Source: Acidimicrobiaceae bacterium
GTDB lineage: Bacteria > Actinomycetota > Acidimicrobiia > Acidimicrobiales > Salinilacustritrichaceae
Assembly: GCA_003476595.1 (NCBI GenBank)
Contig: DMTU01000058.1
Location: 325 to 5,414, forward strand
DNA length: 5,090 bases
Direction: 5' to 3'
The position numbers and the translations under genes are program-made. Under the pieces are notes generated by a model. The model saw only the letters and a list, made by a program, of their open reading frames with translations. It had not been told where the DNA came from and searched no databases. This document shows, in pieces, positions 1-5,090 of the stretch. Every line of letters starts with the position of its first letter. The stretch's first letter is position 1.

Positions 1-216
1 GTTCACGCCGAAGGGCTTGTCGGTGAGGTCTCGCATCTTGGCGATCTCGGCCTTCACGTTGTCGAGCTCGCCTGAGGAGGTCTCGATGATCCCGAGGCCG
101 CCGGCCTCGGACACCGCCGAGGCGAGCTGGGACCGGGCGATCCACCCCATGGGGGCCTGGATGATCGGCACGTCGATGCCGAGGAGTTCGGTGATGCGGG
201 TGGAGATGCGGGCCAT
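1..216 (-). CDS. Nitronate monooxygenase / 2-nitropropane dioxygenase-type FMN oxidoreductase, N-terminal part (runs off left edge)
   Basis: Seventy-two codons are visible, starting at the ATG complementary to 214-216; the gene continues past base 1. The translation begins MARISTRITELLGIDVPIIQ and carries the family's N-terminal signature: IIQAPMGW (residues 18-25), the Ala-Gly-Gly-Leu-Gly-Ile-Ile turn (38-44) and KPFGVN (67-72). In this TIM-barrel flavoprotein family these segments form the first barrel strands and help shape the FMN site. Members oxidise alkyl nitronates with O2, but many actinobacterial paralogs are annotated only as NAD(P)H-dependent flavin oxidoreductases, and the catalytic His lies beyond the edge, so the substrate is uncertain. 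The ATG was chosen because the family alignment starts there. No Shine-Dalgarno site precedes it, but a TANNNT hexamer lies 8 nt upstream, suggesting a leaderless mRNA. The gene is divergent from the metalloprotease-like gene at 324. Confidence 0.88.
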   Translation of the reverse strand, partial: MARISTRITELLGIDVPIIQAPMGWIARSQLASAVSEAGGLGIIETSSGELDNVKAEIAKMRDLTDKPFGVN

Positions 217-224
217 GGCGTCGG

Positions 225-230
225 AGCGTA
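225..230 (-). promoter_or_regulatory. Candidate -10 hexamer (TACGCT) for leaderless transcription of the nitronate monooxygenase gene
   Basis: On the minus strand TACGCT fits the actinobacterial TANNNT -10 pattern and ends 8 nt before the ATG at 216. That would place the transcription start about 2 nt before the codon. The stretch CTACGCTCCGACGCCATG matches 15 of 18 bases with the sequence before the LLM gene starting at 2660 (TTACGGTCCGGCGCCATG). No good -35 box is visible (CACCAC at the 17-nt spacing). The call is inference from spacing and similarity. Confidence 0.4.
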
Positions 231-240
231 GGGGCGCCGG

Positions 241-280
241 CGACCCGGTGGTGACGGCGGGACCGCCGCACCGACCCGGT
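241..280. repeat. Direct repeat CGACCCGGT x2 flanking a hairpin in the divergent intergenic gap
   Basis: The 9-mer CGACCCGGT occurs at 241-249 and again at 272-280, offset by 31 bp, close to three helical turns. Between them, 250-272 can fold into GGTG-a-CGGCG / GGAC loop / CGCCG-CACC, a 9-bp stem with one bulged A. The second copy runs into the palindrome CGGTACCG (277-284). The element lies 52 bp upstream of the GTG at 324 and 34 bp upstream of the ATG at 216, where a divergent regulator site or a leader structure would sit. In GC-rich DNA such short matches also arise by chance, so function is unproven. Confidence 0.3.
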
Positions 281-323
281 ACCGTCGTCCGTTCGCTCCG
301 GTCCACACCCCTGGGAACCGCAC

Positions 324-1739
324 GTGTCCGATCTGCCCCCACCGCCACCCCCGCCCGGCCGACCCGGCTACCCCGCCGGCCCGCCGGTCGCACCGCCGGG
401 CGGGTCCCCGCCATCGCCGCCACCGGCGTCGCCGTCCTCGAGCTGGACGCCGGACGAGGAGCCCCGGCCCCCGCGCGGTCGCCGCGTCAGCATCGTGCTG
501 GCGATCGGGGCGGTCCTCGCCCTGCTCGCCGCCACCATCGTCGTGATCACCCGCGACGGTGACGACCCGCCACCTGCGGCTGCGCCGACCACCACAGCGC
601 CCGGCGGCCAGGACGACCAACCGCCGTCGAGCGCCCCGACCACCGAGCCGGCGGGGCCGCCGCTGTCCCAGGACGAGCTCGAGGTCCTGGTCGAGGAGCT
701 GCAGGCCTTCGTCGCCGAGGCCCGCGGGCTGGAGTTCCTCGAGCCGGTCGAGGTCGAGCTGGCCGACGGCGACGCCTTCCAGTCCCGCCTGCTCGAGGAC
801 TTCGAGGAGGACGCCGACCAGATCGCCGACGTCGAGGTCTTCTACAAGGCGCTCGGCCTGCTCGACCCGGGTGCCGACCTGCTCGAGGAGCTGCGGGCGA
901 TCTACTCCGCCGGCGTGCTCGGCTTCTACGACCCCGAGACGAACGAGCTGGTCGTCCGGGGTGCGTCCCTGACCCCCTACGTCCGCAAGACCATCGTGCA
1001 CGAGCTGGTGCACGCCCTCGACGACCAGCACTTCGAGCTGGACCGGGAGGAGTACGAAGACCGCAAGGACGAGATCGCCACCGGCTTCACCGCGGTGGTC
1101 GAGGGCAACGCCCGGCGCATCGAGCAGCTGTGGATCGACGAGCAGCCCGAGGACGTGCAGGAGCAGGCCGCCGCCGAGGAGCGGGCCTTCGCCGACGGCA
1201 TCGACGTCGACGCGTTCCCCGAGATCCTGCTCTTCGAGATCGGCGCCCCCTACGAGCTCGGCAAGATCTTCGTGGACGCCATCATCGGCGAGCGTGGCGA
1301 CCGGGCCGTGGACGCCGCCCTCGAGGATCCGCCGACGACGTCGGAGCAGGTGCTCTTCCCGCCGCTGTACAGCGAGCGCCAGCCGCGCGTCGAGGTCCCG
1401 CCTCCGCCCGCCGACGGCGAGGTCGTCGACGACGGTGTGGTCGGCACCTTGTTCTGGTTCGGGCTGTTCACCACCGGCGACACCACCGTGCCGCCCCAGG
1501 ACGCGTTCGCAGCGATCCAGGGCTGGGGTGGGGACTGGGCCGTCACCTGGATGGACGGCGACGCCGCCTGCGCACGCATCGACGTGGTCGGTGACACCCA
1601 GGAGGACACCGACGAGCTCGAGGACGCCCTGCGCGCCTGGGCCGAGGGGAGCGCGGCGGCCCAGATCAGCATCGTCGACGAGCGCGTCCGCGTCGACAGC
1701 TGCGTGGACGGCGCCGGCGCCACCCCACCCCAGGTGTGA
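324..1739 (+). CDS. Membrane-anchored, gluzincin-like putative zinc metalloprotease (471 aa)
   Basis: I recognise the protein type (actinobacterial single-pass HEXXH proteins) but not a named gene. Order of parts: a Pro-rich cytoplasmic N-terminus (1-50, with a run of seven prolines at 5-11); a basic RGRR (51-54); one transmembrane helix (about 55-76); a Pro/Thr/Ala-rich linker (78-115); then an acidic extracytoplasmic domain. This domain has GFYDPETNELVVRG (200-213), the zinc-binding helix HELVH (226-230) followed by ALDDQHFEL, and VVEGNA with Glu260 about 30 residues on. That gives a probable His226/His230/Glu260 zinc site with Glu227 as catalytic base, as in gluzincins. The only two cysteines, 416 and 460, could form a disulfide near the C-terminus. 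Positive-inside charge predicts an uncleaved type II anchor. The start is a GTG; the only upstream hint of a ribosome site is GGGAA at 313-317. Substrate is unknown, and peptidase activity is inferred from the motif only. Confidence 0.85.
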   Translation: MSDLPPPPPPPGRPGYPAGPPVAPPGGSPPSPPPASPSSSWTPDEEPRPPRGRRVSIVLAIGAVLALLAATIVVITRDGDDPPPAAAPTTTAPGGQDDQPPSSAPTTEPAGPPLSQDELEVLVEELQAFVAEARGLEFLEPVEVELADGDAFQSRLLEDFEEDADQIADVEVFYKALGLLDPGADLLEELRAIYSAGVLGFYDPETNELVVRGASLTPYVRKTIVHELVHALDDQHFELDREEYEDRKDEIATGFTAVVEGNARRIEQLWIDEQPEDVQEQAAAEERAFADGIDVDAFPEILLFEIGAPYELGKIFVDAIIGERGDRAVDAALEDPPTTSEQVLFPPLYSERQPRVEVPPPPADGEVVDDGVVGTLFWFGLFTTGDTTVPPQDAFAAIQGWGGDWAVTWMDGDAACARIDVVGDTQEDTDELEDALRAWAEGSAAAQISIVDERVRVDSCVDGAGATPPQV

Positions 1740-1744
1740 CAGGA

Positions 1745-1780
1745 GGGCTGCCAGAACGGTTCTCCCGGAACTGGCAGTCC
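1745..1780. terminator. Hairpin between convergent genes, probable bidirectional terminator
   Basis: GGGCTGCCAG (1745-1754) pairs with CTGGCAGTCC (1771-1780) in a 10-bp stem with one G-T wobble. The 16-nt loop can form three further pairs (CGG 1757-1759 with CCG 1765-1767). It lies 5 bp after the stop of the metalloprotease-like gene and 13 bp beyond the stop of the convergent LLM gene, where a shared terminator is expected. Neither side has a U-tract, which is common for actinobacterial terminators but weakens the call. Confidence 0.6.
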
Positions 1781-1793
1781 GCTCGTCACACGC

Positions 1794-2660
1794 TCAGGCG
1801 TTGGCGATGACCTCGTCGCCGTAGCGCTTCAGCGCGTCGGTGGTGTCGCCCCAGAACGCGAACGCCGGCACCATGATCCGGTCGACGCCCACGTCGGCGA
1901 GCTCCTTGGCTGCCTGCAGCGCGCCGCTGCCGATGGTGGCGCCGCCGGCCGTGAACTCGATCGCCTCGGGGTCGCGGCCGTGCTCTCGAGCGGTCTCGCG
2001 CACCAGGTCGAAGCTGCGGGCGAGCTCCTGCGGGGTGCCCTTGCCCGGGAAGAACCCGTCGCCGAGCCGGCCGGCGCGGCGGGCGGCGATGTCGGTGTGA
2101 CCACCGACGTGCACCGGGATGGAGCCGTTGACGGGGCGGGGGCGGGAGATGCACTCGTCGAAGCTGGTGAACTCGCCGTGGTACGTGGCCTTCTCCTCGC
2201 TCCAGAGGGCCCGCATGGCGGCGATGTTGTCGTCGGTGCGCTTGCCCCGCTCGGAGAACGGCACGCCGATGGCGTCGAACTCCTCCTCGAGCCAGCCCAC
2301 GCCGATGCCCAGCTCCATGCGTCCACCGGAGAGGTGGTCGAGCGTGGCGAGCTCCTTGGCCAGCACGACCGGGTTGCGCTGGGGGACGATGAGGATGCCT
2401 GTCGCCAGCCGGATGGTGGAGGTGGCCGATGCGACCCAGCTGAGCCAGATCAGCGGGTCGGGGATGTCGAAGTCCTCGCCGCCGGGCATCTTCCCGGACG
2501 GGTCGTAGGGGTAGGGCGAGTCGTAGCCCGACGGCACGACGACGTGCTCGACCGTCCAGAGCGACTCGAACCCGGCCTCCTCGGCGGCGACCGCCATCTC
2601 GGCGGCGGCGTCACCGTTGGCGAAGGGCCCGGTGTTGGCGAAGATGATCCCGAACTTCAT
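1794..2660 (-). CDS. Luciferase-like (LLM class) F420-dependent oxidoreductase, Rv2161c-type subfamily (LLM-C)
   Basis: A complete 288-residue TIM-barrel oxidoreductase of the bacterial luciferase-like superfamily, the usual length for the family. Landmarks: the first strand MKFGIIFANTGPF; ESLWTVEHV (32-40); the TGILIVPQRNP strand-loop (87-97); AKELATLDHLSGGR (101-114); then LGIGVGWLEEEF (117-128), a hallmark of F420-dependent members; ERGKRTDDNIAAMRALW (137-153); IPVHVGGH (181-188); and RRAGRLGDGFFPG (194-206). The pattern best fits the Rv2161c-type subfamily (TIGR03619, from memory). Members should transfer hydride between F420 and an organic substrate; the substrate is not known and cannot be read here. 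The ATG is supported by the family N-terminus. No Shine-Dalgarno site is visible, and a TACGGT -10 candidate lies 8 nt upstream with a TetR-type palindrome further up. The gene follows LLM-B by 42 bp and converges on the metalloprotease-like gene. Confidence 0.93.
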   Translation of the reverse strand: MKFGIIFANTGPFANGDAAAEMAVAAEEAGFESLWTVEHVVVPSGYDSPYPYDPSGKMPGGEDFDIPDPLIWLSWVASATSTIRLATGILIVPQRNPVVLAKELATLDHLSGGRMELGIGVGWLEEEFDAIGVPFSERGKRTDDNIAAMRALWSEEKATYHGEFTSFDECISRPRPVNGSIPVHVGGHTDIAARRAGRLGDGFFPGKGTPQELARSFDLVRETAREHGRDPEAIEFTAGGATIGSGALQAAKELADVGVDRIMVPAFAFWGDTTDALKRYGDEVIANA

Positions 2661-2668
2661 GGCGCCGG

Positions 2669-2697
2669 ACCGTAACCGAACTTGACCGATCGGTCAG
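2669..2697 (-). promoter_or_regulatory. Candidate promoter of LLM-C (CTGACC - 17 nt - TACGGT), leaderless
   Basis: On the minus strand a -35-like CTGACC (2697-2692) is followed after exactly 17 nt by TACGGT (2674-2669), a TANNNT -10 box. The last base of the -10 lies 8 nt before the ATG, so transcription would start about 2 nt before the codon. The -35 and spacer coincide with the palindrome at 2683-2696, so a bound repressor would block RNA polymerase. The hexamers are read by eye; there is no experimental start site. Confidence 0.5.
2683..2696. promoter_or_regulatory. Perfect 14-bp palindrome TGACCGATCGGTCA, TetR-family-type operator
   Basis: TGACCGATCGGTCA is its own reverse complement. 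Symmetry extends to 20 bp (2680-2699) with a single mismatched pair (2682/2697). Palindromes with an ACCGATCGGT-like core are typical targets of actinobacterial TetR-family repressors. It sits in the 42-bp gap between LLM-B and LLM-C, over the -35 and spacer of the inferred LLM-C promoter, 22 bp upstream of the ATG. No tetR-like gene is present in the window, so the regulator would be encoded elsewhere. The palindrome is certain; the operator role is inferred. Confidence 0.65.
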
Positions 2698-2702
2698 GTG
2701 CA

Positions 2703-3599
2703 TCAGGTCTGCAGGGGCTTCACCACGTCGGCGACCTCGGCCAGGTGGGTCGACCAGTCGGCCGGCTCGCCGATGGGCACGGCGACGAACTTGGAGGCGC
2801 CGACCGCGATGAACCGCTCGAGCAGCGGCGCGAGCGCGCCCACGCTCGGGGCGACCACGTCGTGCACCTCCACGTCGGGCCGGCGCTTGGCGAGGAAGGC
2901 GGCGAGGACGTCGGGGATGCCGTCGATCGCGTAGGGCACGAGCGCGCCGAAGTGCTCGGGGTCGATCTCCCGGTCGTGCTCGGCGGCGATGCGCTCGATC
3001 TCGGGGCGGCCGGCGGCGACGTCATCTGGCGTGCAGAAGCTCGGCAGCCAGCCGTCGCCCAGCCGCCCGGTCCGGCGAAGCTCGGAGGGGGCGACACCCC
3101 CGAGCCAGATCTCGATCGGCTGCTGGACCGGTCGGGGCCGCACCCGCGCGCCCTCGTACCGGAAGAAGGTCCCCTCGTGGTCGACGGCGTCCTCGGTCCA
3201 GAAGCGGCGGAGCAGGGGCATGGCCTCGTCGAAGCGCTTGGCCCGCTCGGTGCGCTCGACGCCGAACGCCTGCTGCTCGGCCGGGTCGACCTGGCCGAGA
3301 CCGAACGCCGGCAGCAGCCGCCCGCCGGAGAGGCGGTCGAGGCTGGCCAGCTCCTTGGCGAGCAGCATCGGGTTGCGGCCCGGCAGGACCATGACGCTCG
3401 TGCCGAGCTTGAGCTTGGTCGTGCGGGCTGCGGCGAAGGACAGCGCGACGACCGGGTCGGGGCAGTCGTCGGTGATCTTCTCCGACAGCCAGAGCGAGTC
3501 GAAGCGCAGCGCCTCGAGGCCGTCCACCAGGGCCGCGAAGCGCTCGGCGTCGTTGGTGATCGTCCGGGTGCCGAGGCCGTAGCCGACGCGGACCTTCAC
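2703..3599 (-). CDS. Luciferase-like (LLM class) F420-dependent oxidoreductase, second paralog (LLM-B)
   Basis: A complete 298-residue LLM protein starting at the GTG complementary to 3597-3599 (MKVRVGYGLGTRTI). Landmarks: DSLWLSEKI (34-42); LGTSVMVLPGRNP (65-77); AKELASLDRLSGGR (81-94), very like LLM-C; then AFGLGQVDPAEQQAFGV (98-114) in place of the GVGW segment; RAKRFDEAMPLLRRFW (119-134); IEIWLGGVAPSELRRTGRLGD (162-182). The YGLGTR start and the GLGQ segment resemble the MSMEG_3544-type subfamily (TIGR03854, from memory). An F420-linked redox role is expected; substrate unknown. The reading frame stays open upstream to 3971, but that extension is Arg/His/Pro-rich and lies on the LLM-A gene, so it is not used. 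The start overlaps the LLM-A stop by 4 bp (GTGA) with no own ribosome site, which argues for translational coupling. Confidence 0.92.
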   Translation of the reverse strand: MKVRVGYGLGTRTITNDAERFAALVDGLEALRFDSLWLSEKITDDCPDPVVALSFAAARTTKLKLGTSVMVLPGRNPMLLAKELASLDRLSGGRLLPAFGLGQVDPAEQQAFGVERTERAKRFDEAMPLLRRFWTEDAVDHEGTFFRYEGARVRPRPVQQPIEIWLGGVAPSELRRTGRLGDGWLPSFCTPDDVAAGRPEIERIAAEHDREIDPEHFGALVPYAIDGIPDVLAAFLAKRRPDVEVHDVVAPSVGALAPLLERFIAVGASKFVAVPIGEPADWSTHLAEVADVVKPLQT

Positions 3600-4501
3600 A
3601 GCAGGCTGCGCAGCAGCTCGCGCGTGCGGGTCCGCTCGTCGCTGGTCGAGCCGAACTCGCTGGCGGCCAGGTCGGTGACGCCGGCGTCGGCGAAGTCGCG
3701 GACCCGCCCGGCGACGGCGTCCTCGTCGCCGATGATGGCCAGGTCGGCCGGACCGTCGAGGCCCTCCCGGTCGAGCATCGCCCGGTAGGACGGCAGCTGG
3801 CCGTAGATGGCGTACACCTGGGCGGCCCGGGCCCGGGTGCCCTCGACGTCGTCGGTGACGCACACGGGCACGCCGCTGGTGACCAAGGGATCGGGGTTGC
3901 CGGCGTCCTCGGCCGCGGCGCGGATGGTGGGGGCGGTGTGGTCGGCGATGGTGCGGGGACCGGTCATCCACGTGATCGTCCCGGCGGTGCGGGCGCCGGC
4001 GAGCTTGAGCATCTGGGGCCCGAGGGCGGCGACCTGCACGGGCACGGGCCGGGTGCCGGGGATGTCGAGCGCCAGGTTCGCCGAGATGGTCTCGCCGTGG
4101 GCCTCGACCCGCTCGCCGCTCACCAGCGGCATGAGCACGTCGAGGTACTCCCGCAGGTGGCGCACCGGCTTGTCGAAGCTCATGCCGAACATGTGCTCGA
4201 TGACCGGTTGGTGCGACAGCCCGATGCCGAGGGTCAACCGGCCGTCGCAGGCCTGCTGGGTGGTGAGGGCCTGGGCCGCGAGCATCGCCGGATGGCGCGG
4301 GTAGGTCGGGATCACCGACGTGCCGAGCTCGATCCGCTCGGTCTCCCGGCCGACCACCGCCAGCAGGGTCAGGGCGTCGTAGCCGAAGATCTGGGGCACC
4401 CAGTAGGAGTGGAAGCCCTGCTCCTCGGCGGCCTGGACGTCGGCGACGACGTCGTCGATGGTGCCGGTGGCGGCGAGGCCCCCGAAGATCCCGATGCGCA
4501 T
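3596..4501 (-). CDS. Luciferase-like (LLM class) F420-dependent oxidoreductase, MSMEG_4879-type subfamily (LLM-A)
   Basis: A complete 301-residue LLM protein from the ATG complementary to 4499-4501 (MRIGIFGGLAATGTIDDVVA). Landmarks: GFHSYWVPQIFGYDALT (29-45); IELGTSVIPTYPRHPAMLA (57-75); DGRLTLGIGLSHQPVIEHMFGMSFDKP (86-111) followed by RHLREYLDVLMPL (114-126); VPVQVAALGPQMLKLAGARTAGT (153-175). The GLSHQPVIE and FDKPxRHLREYL segments fit the MSMEG_4879-type F420 subfamily (TIGR03564, from memory). It lacks the EH and SGGR residues of its two neighbours (VPQ and CDGR instead), so it is a different branch rather than a recent duplicate. Expected role: cytoplasmic F420-dependent hydride transfer; substrate unknown. 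It starts 9 bp after the transporter stop, and its own stop overlaps the LLM-B start. Confidence 0.93.
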   Translation of the reverse strand: MRIGIFGGLAATGTIDDVVADVQAAEEQGFHSYWVPQIFGYDALTLLAVVGRETERIELGTSVIPTYPRHPAMLAAQALTTQQACDGRLTLGIGLSHQPVIEHMFGMSFDKPVRHLREYLDVLMPLVSGERVEAHGETISANLALDIPGTRPVPVQVAALGPQMLKLAGARTAGTITWMTGPRTIADHTAPTIRAAAEDAGNPDPLVTSGVPVCVTDDVEGTRARAAQVYAIYGQLPSYRAMLDREGLDGPADLAIIGDEDAVAGRVRDFADAGVTDLAASEFGSTSDERTRTRELLRSLL

Positions 4502-4507
4502 GGCCCG

Positions 4508-4513
4508 AACCTA
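4508..4513 (-). promoter_or_regulatory. Candidate internal -10 hexamer (TAGGTT) for LLM-A, overlapping the transporter stop codon
   Basis: On the minus strand TAGGTT begins with the transporter's TAG stop and ends 6 nt before the LLM-A ATG. This is the spacing expected when transcription starts on the A of the start codon. It fits TANNNT but has no evident -35 box, and the same bases include AGG, which could act as a weak ribosome site 8 nt before the ATG. An operon transcript from the transporter gene remains equally possible. Confidence 0.3.
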
Positions 4514-5090
4514 GACGGGGACGTCGGTGGCCGGACTCGTGCGGGGTCGGGGGGTGCGGTCGAGGGCGGCGACGGTGACGCCCACGAGCAGGAGCGCGAC
4601 GCCGCCGGCGGCGGTGGCGGTGAGCGCCTCGCCGATCACGACGACGCCGAGGATCACCGCGGTGACGGGTTCGGCCAGCGACAGCAGCGTCGCCGTGGCC
4701 ACCGCGGTGTGCTTCACGCCCCGGGTGAACAGGGCGTAGGAGAGCGTGGTCGCCACCAGGCCGAGGTGCAGGGCCATGAGCAGCCCGCGCCCCGTGGCCA
4801 GGGGTTCGAAGGCGTCGGCACCGCCACCCAGCACCGCCACCGGGGCGAGCACCACGGTGGCGCCGAGGAAGGCGACCGCCGCGACGCGGTCGGCATCGCC
4901 GGCCCGGGCCAGCTGCTGGAGCGCGTAGGCGTAGATCGCGTAGCTGGCGCCGGCGGCCACGGCGAGGAGGAGGCCGAGGCCGGGGCGCTCCGCGTCGCCC
5001 GGCTCGCCGGCCACCAGCACGGCCCCGGCGATCGCGACGGCGGCGGCCAGGAACCAGCGCGGCGAAGGCGTGCTGCGAGCGAAGCGCCAG
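4511..5090 (-). CDS. EamA/DMT-superfamily transporter, C-terminal part (runs off right edge)
   Basis: The last 192 codons are visible; the frame is open to base 5089 and the gene continues beyond the window. A GTG at 5020 is not the start, because the upstream codons read WRFARSTPSPRWFLAAAVAI and form part of a transmembrane helix. Six hydrophobic helices are seen in the visible fragment: FLAAAVAIAGAVLVAG, LGLLLAVAAGASYAIYAYAL, RVAAVAFLGATVVLAPVAVL, a GLLMALHLGLVATTLSYALF helix, TLLSLAEPVTAVILGVVVIG and AAGGVALLLVGVTVAAL. The SLAEPVTAVILGVVVIGEAL segment is the typical end of the second EamA repeat, and a full protein would have about ten helices. The family moves metabolites or amino acids across the inner membrane, often as exporters; the substrate cannot be assigned. 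The C-terminal tail (RTPRPRTSPATDVPV) is polar and short. It is the first gene of the possible transporter, LLM-A, LLM-B transcript. Confidence 0.9.
   Translation of the reverse strand, partial: WRFARSTPSPRWFLAAAVAIAGAVLVAGEPGDAERPGLGLLLAVAAGASYAIYAYALQQLARAGDADRVAAVAFLGATVVLAPVAVLGGGADAFEPLATGRGLLMALHLGLVATTLSYALFTRGVKHTAVATATLLSLAEPVTAVILGVVVIGEALTATAAGGVALLLVGVTVAALDRTPRPRTSPATDVPV

Noticed and set aside
17..562. Plus-strand open frame of 181 codons across the left gene and the divergent gap
   Set aside because: Antisense to the nitronate monooxygenase coding sequence and out of frame with the metalloprotease-like gene; the translation is Arg/Pro/Ala low complexity.
54..1031. Long minus-strand open frame (325 codons) over the metalloprotease-like gene and the divergent gap
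   Set aside because: Low-complexity Arg/Gly/Val translation opposite a well-supported gene, and it also crosses the nitronate monooxygenase start; open antisense frames are expected at this GC content.
2682..3788. Plus-strand open frame of 368 codons antisense to LLM-B
   Set aside because: Its codons mirror those of the LLM gene, the translation has no recognisable domain, and its start lies inside the operator palindrome; a GC-driven shadow.
3600..3971. N-terminal extension of LLM-B upstream of the GTG at 3599
   Set aside because: The added 124 residues are Arg/His/Pro-rich and out of frame on top of LLM-A; the LLM family start matches the GTG that overlaps the LLM-A stop.
1794..4501. Recent tandem duplication as the origin of the three LLM genes
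   Set aside because: Similarity between the proteins is limited to family-wide motifs, and the diagnostic segments differ, so they look like separate subfamilies.
4511..5020. Transporter gene starting at the GTG at 5020
   Set aside because: The frame is open to the window edge and the codons before 5020 encode the first part of a transmembrane helix typical of EamA proteins, so the true start is outside the window.
1..5090. RNA genes, CRISPR arrays, insertion sequences or attachment sites
   Set aside because: No tRNA-like cloverleaf, regularly spaced repeats, transposase codons or terminal inverted repeats were seen; nearly every base is in a supported gene or a short gap.

Overview
The window is very GC-rich and almost fully coding, with G/C-ending codons throughout. 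It carries several luciferase-like oxidoreductases of the kind that use cofactor F420, and its ATG-started genes lack clear Shine-Dalgarno sites. Together these point to an actinobacterium. The F420-enzyme abundance and the type of membrane-anchored zincin would suit an uncultured Acidimicrobiia-like or related high-GC lineage, but that taxonomic placement is inference.

Layout from left to right: (1) the N-terminal 72 codons of a nitronate monooxygenase-type FMN enzyme on the minus strand, running off the left edge; (2) a divergent 107-bp gap with a short direct repeat and a hairpin; (3) on the plus strand, a 471-residue single-pass membrane protein with an extracytoplasmic HEXXH...E metalloprotease-like domain; (4) a 54-bp convergent gap holding a 10-bp-stem hairpin, probably a shared terminator; (5) on the minus strand, a run of three luciferase-like (LLM) F420-dependent oxidoreductase genes of three different subfamilies; (6) upstream of these, the C-terminal part of an EamA/DMT-type transporter running off the right edge.

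The minus-strand genes read in the order transporter, LLM-A (4501-3596), LLM-B (3599-2703), LLM-C (2660-1794). The transporter and LLM-A are separated by 9 bp, and LLM-A and LLM-B overlap by 4 bp (GTGA), so these three can form one transcript. LLM-C follows after 42 bp. That gap contains a perfect 14-bp palindrome of TetR-operator type set over a plausible promoter, so LLM-C probably has its own regulated, leaderless transcript. No regulator gene is in the window. The substrates of the three oxidoreductases cannot be read from sequence.

No RNA genes, insertion sequences, CRISPR arrays or attachment sites were seen. The most interesting items are the TetR-type operator, the near-identical start-proximal -10 motifs before the nitronate monooxygenase and LLM-C, the three-subfamily LLM cluster, and the membrane-anchored gluzincin-like protein. 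None of these amounts to a clearly new system on sequence alone.
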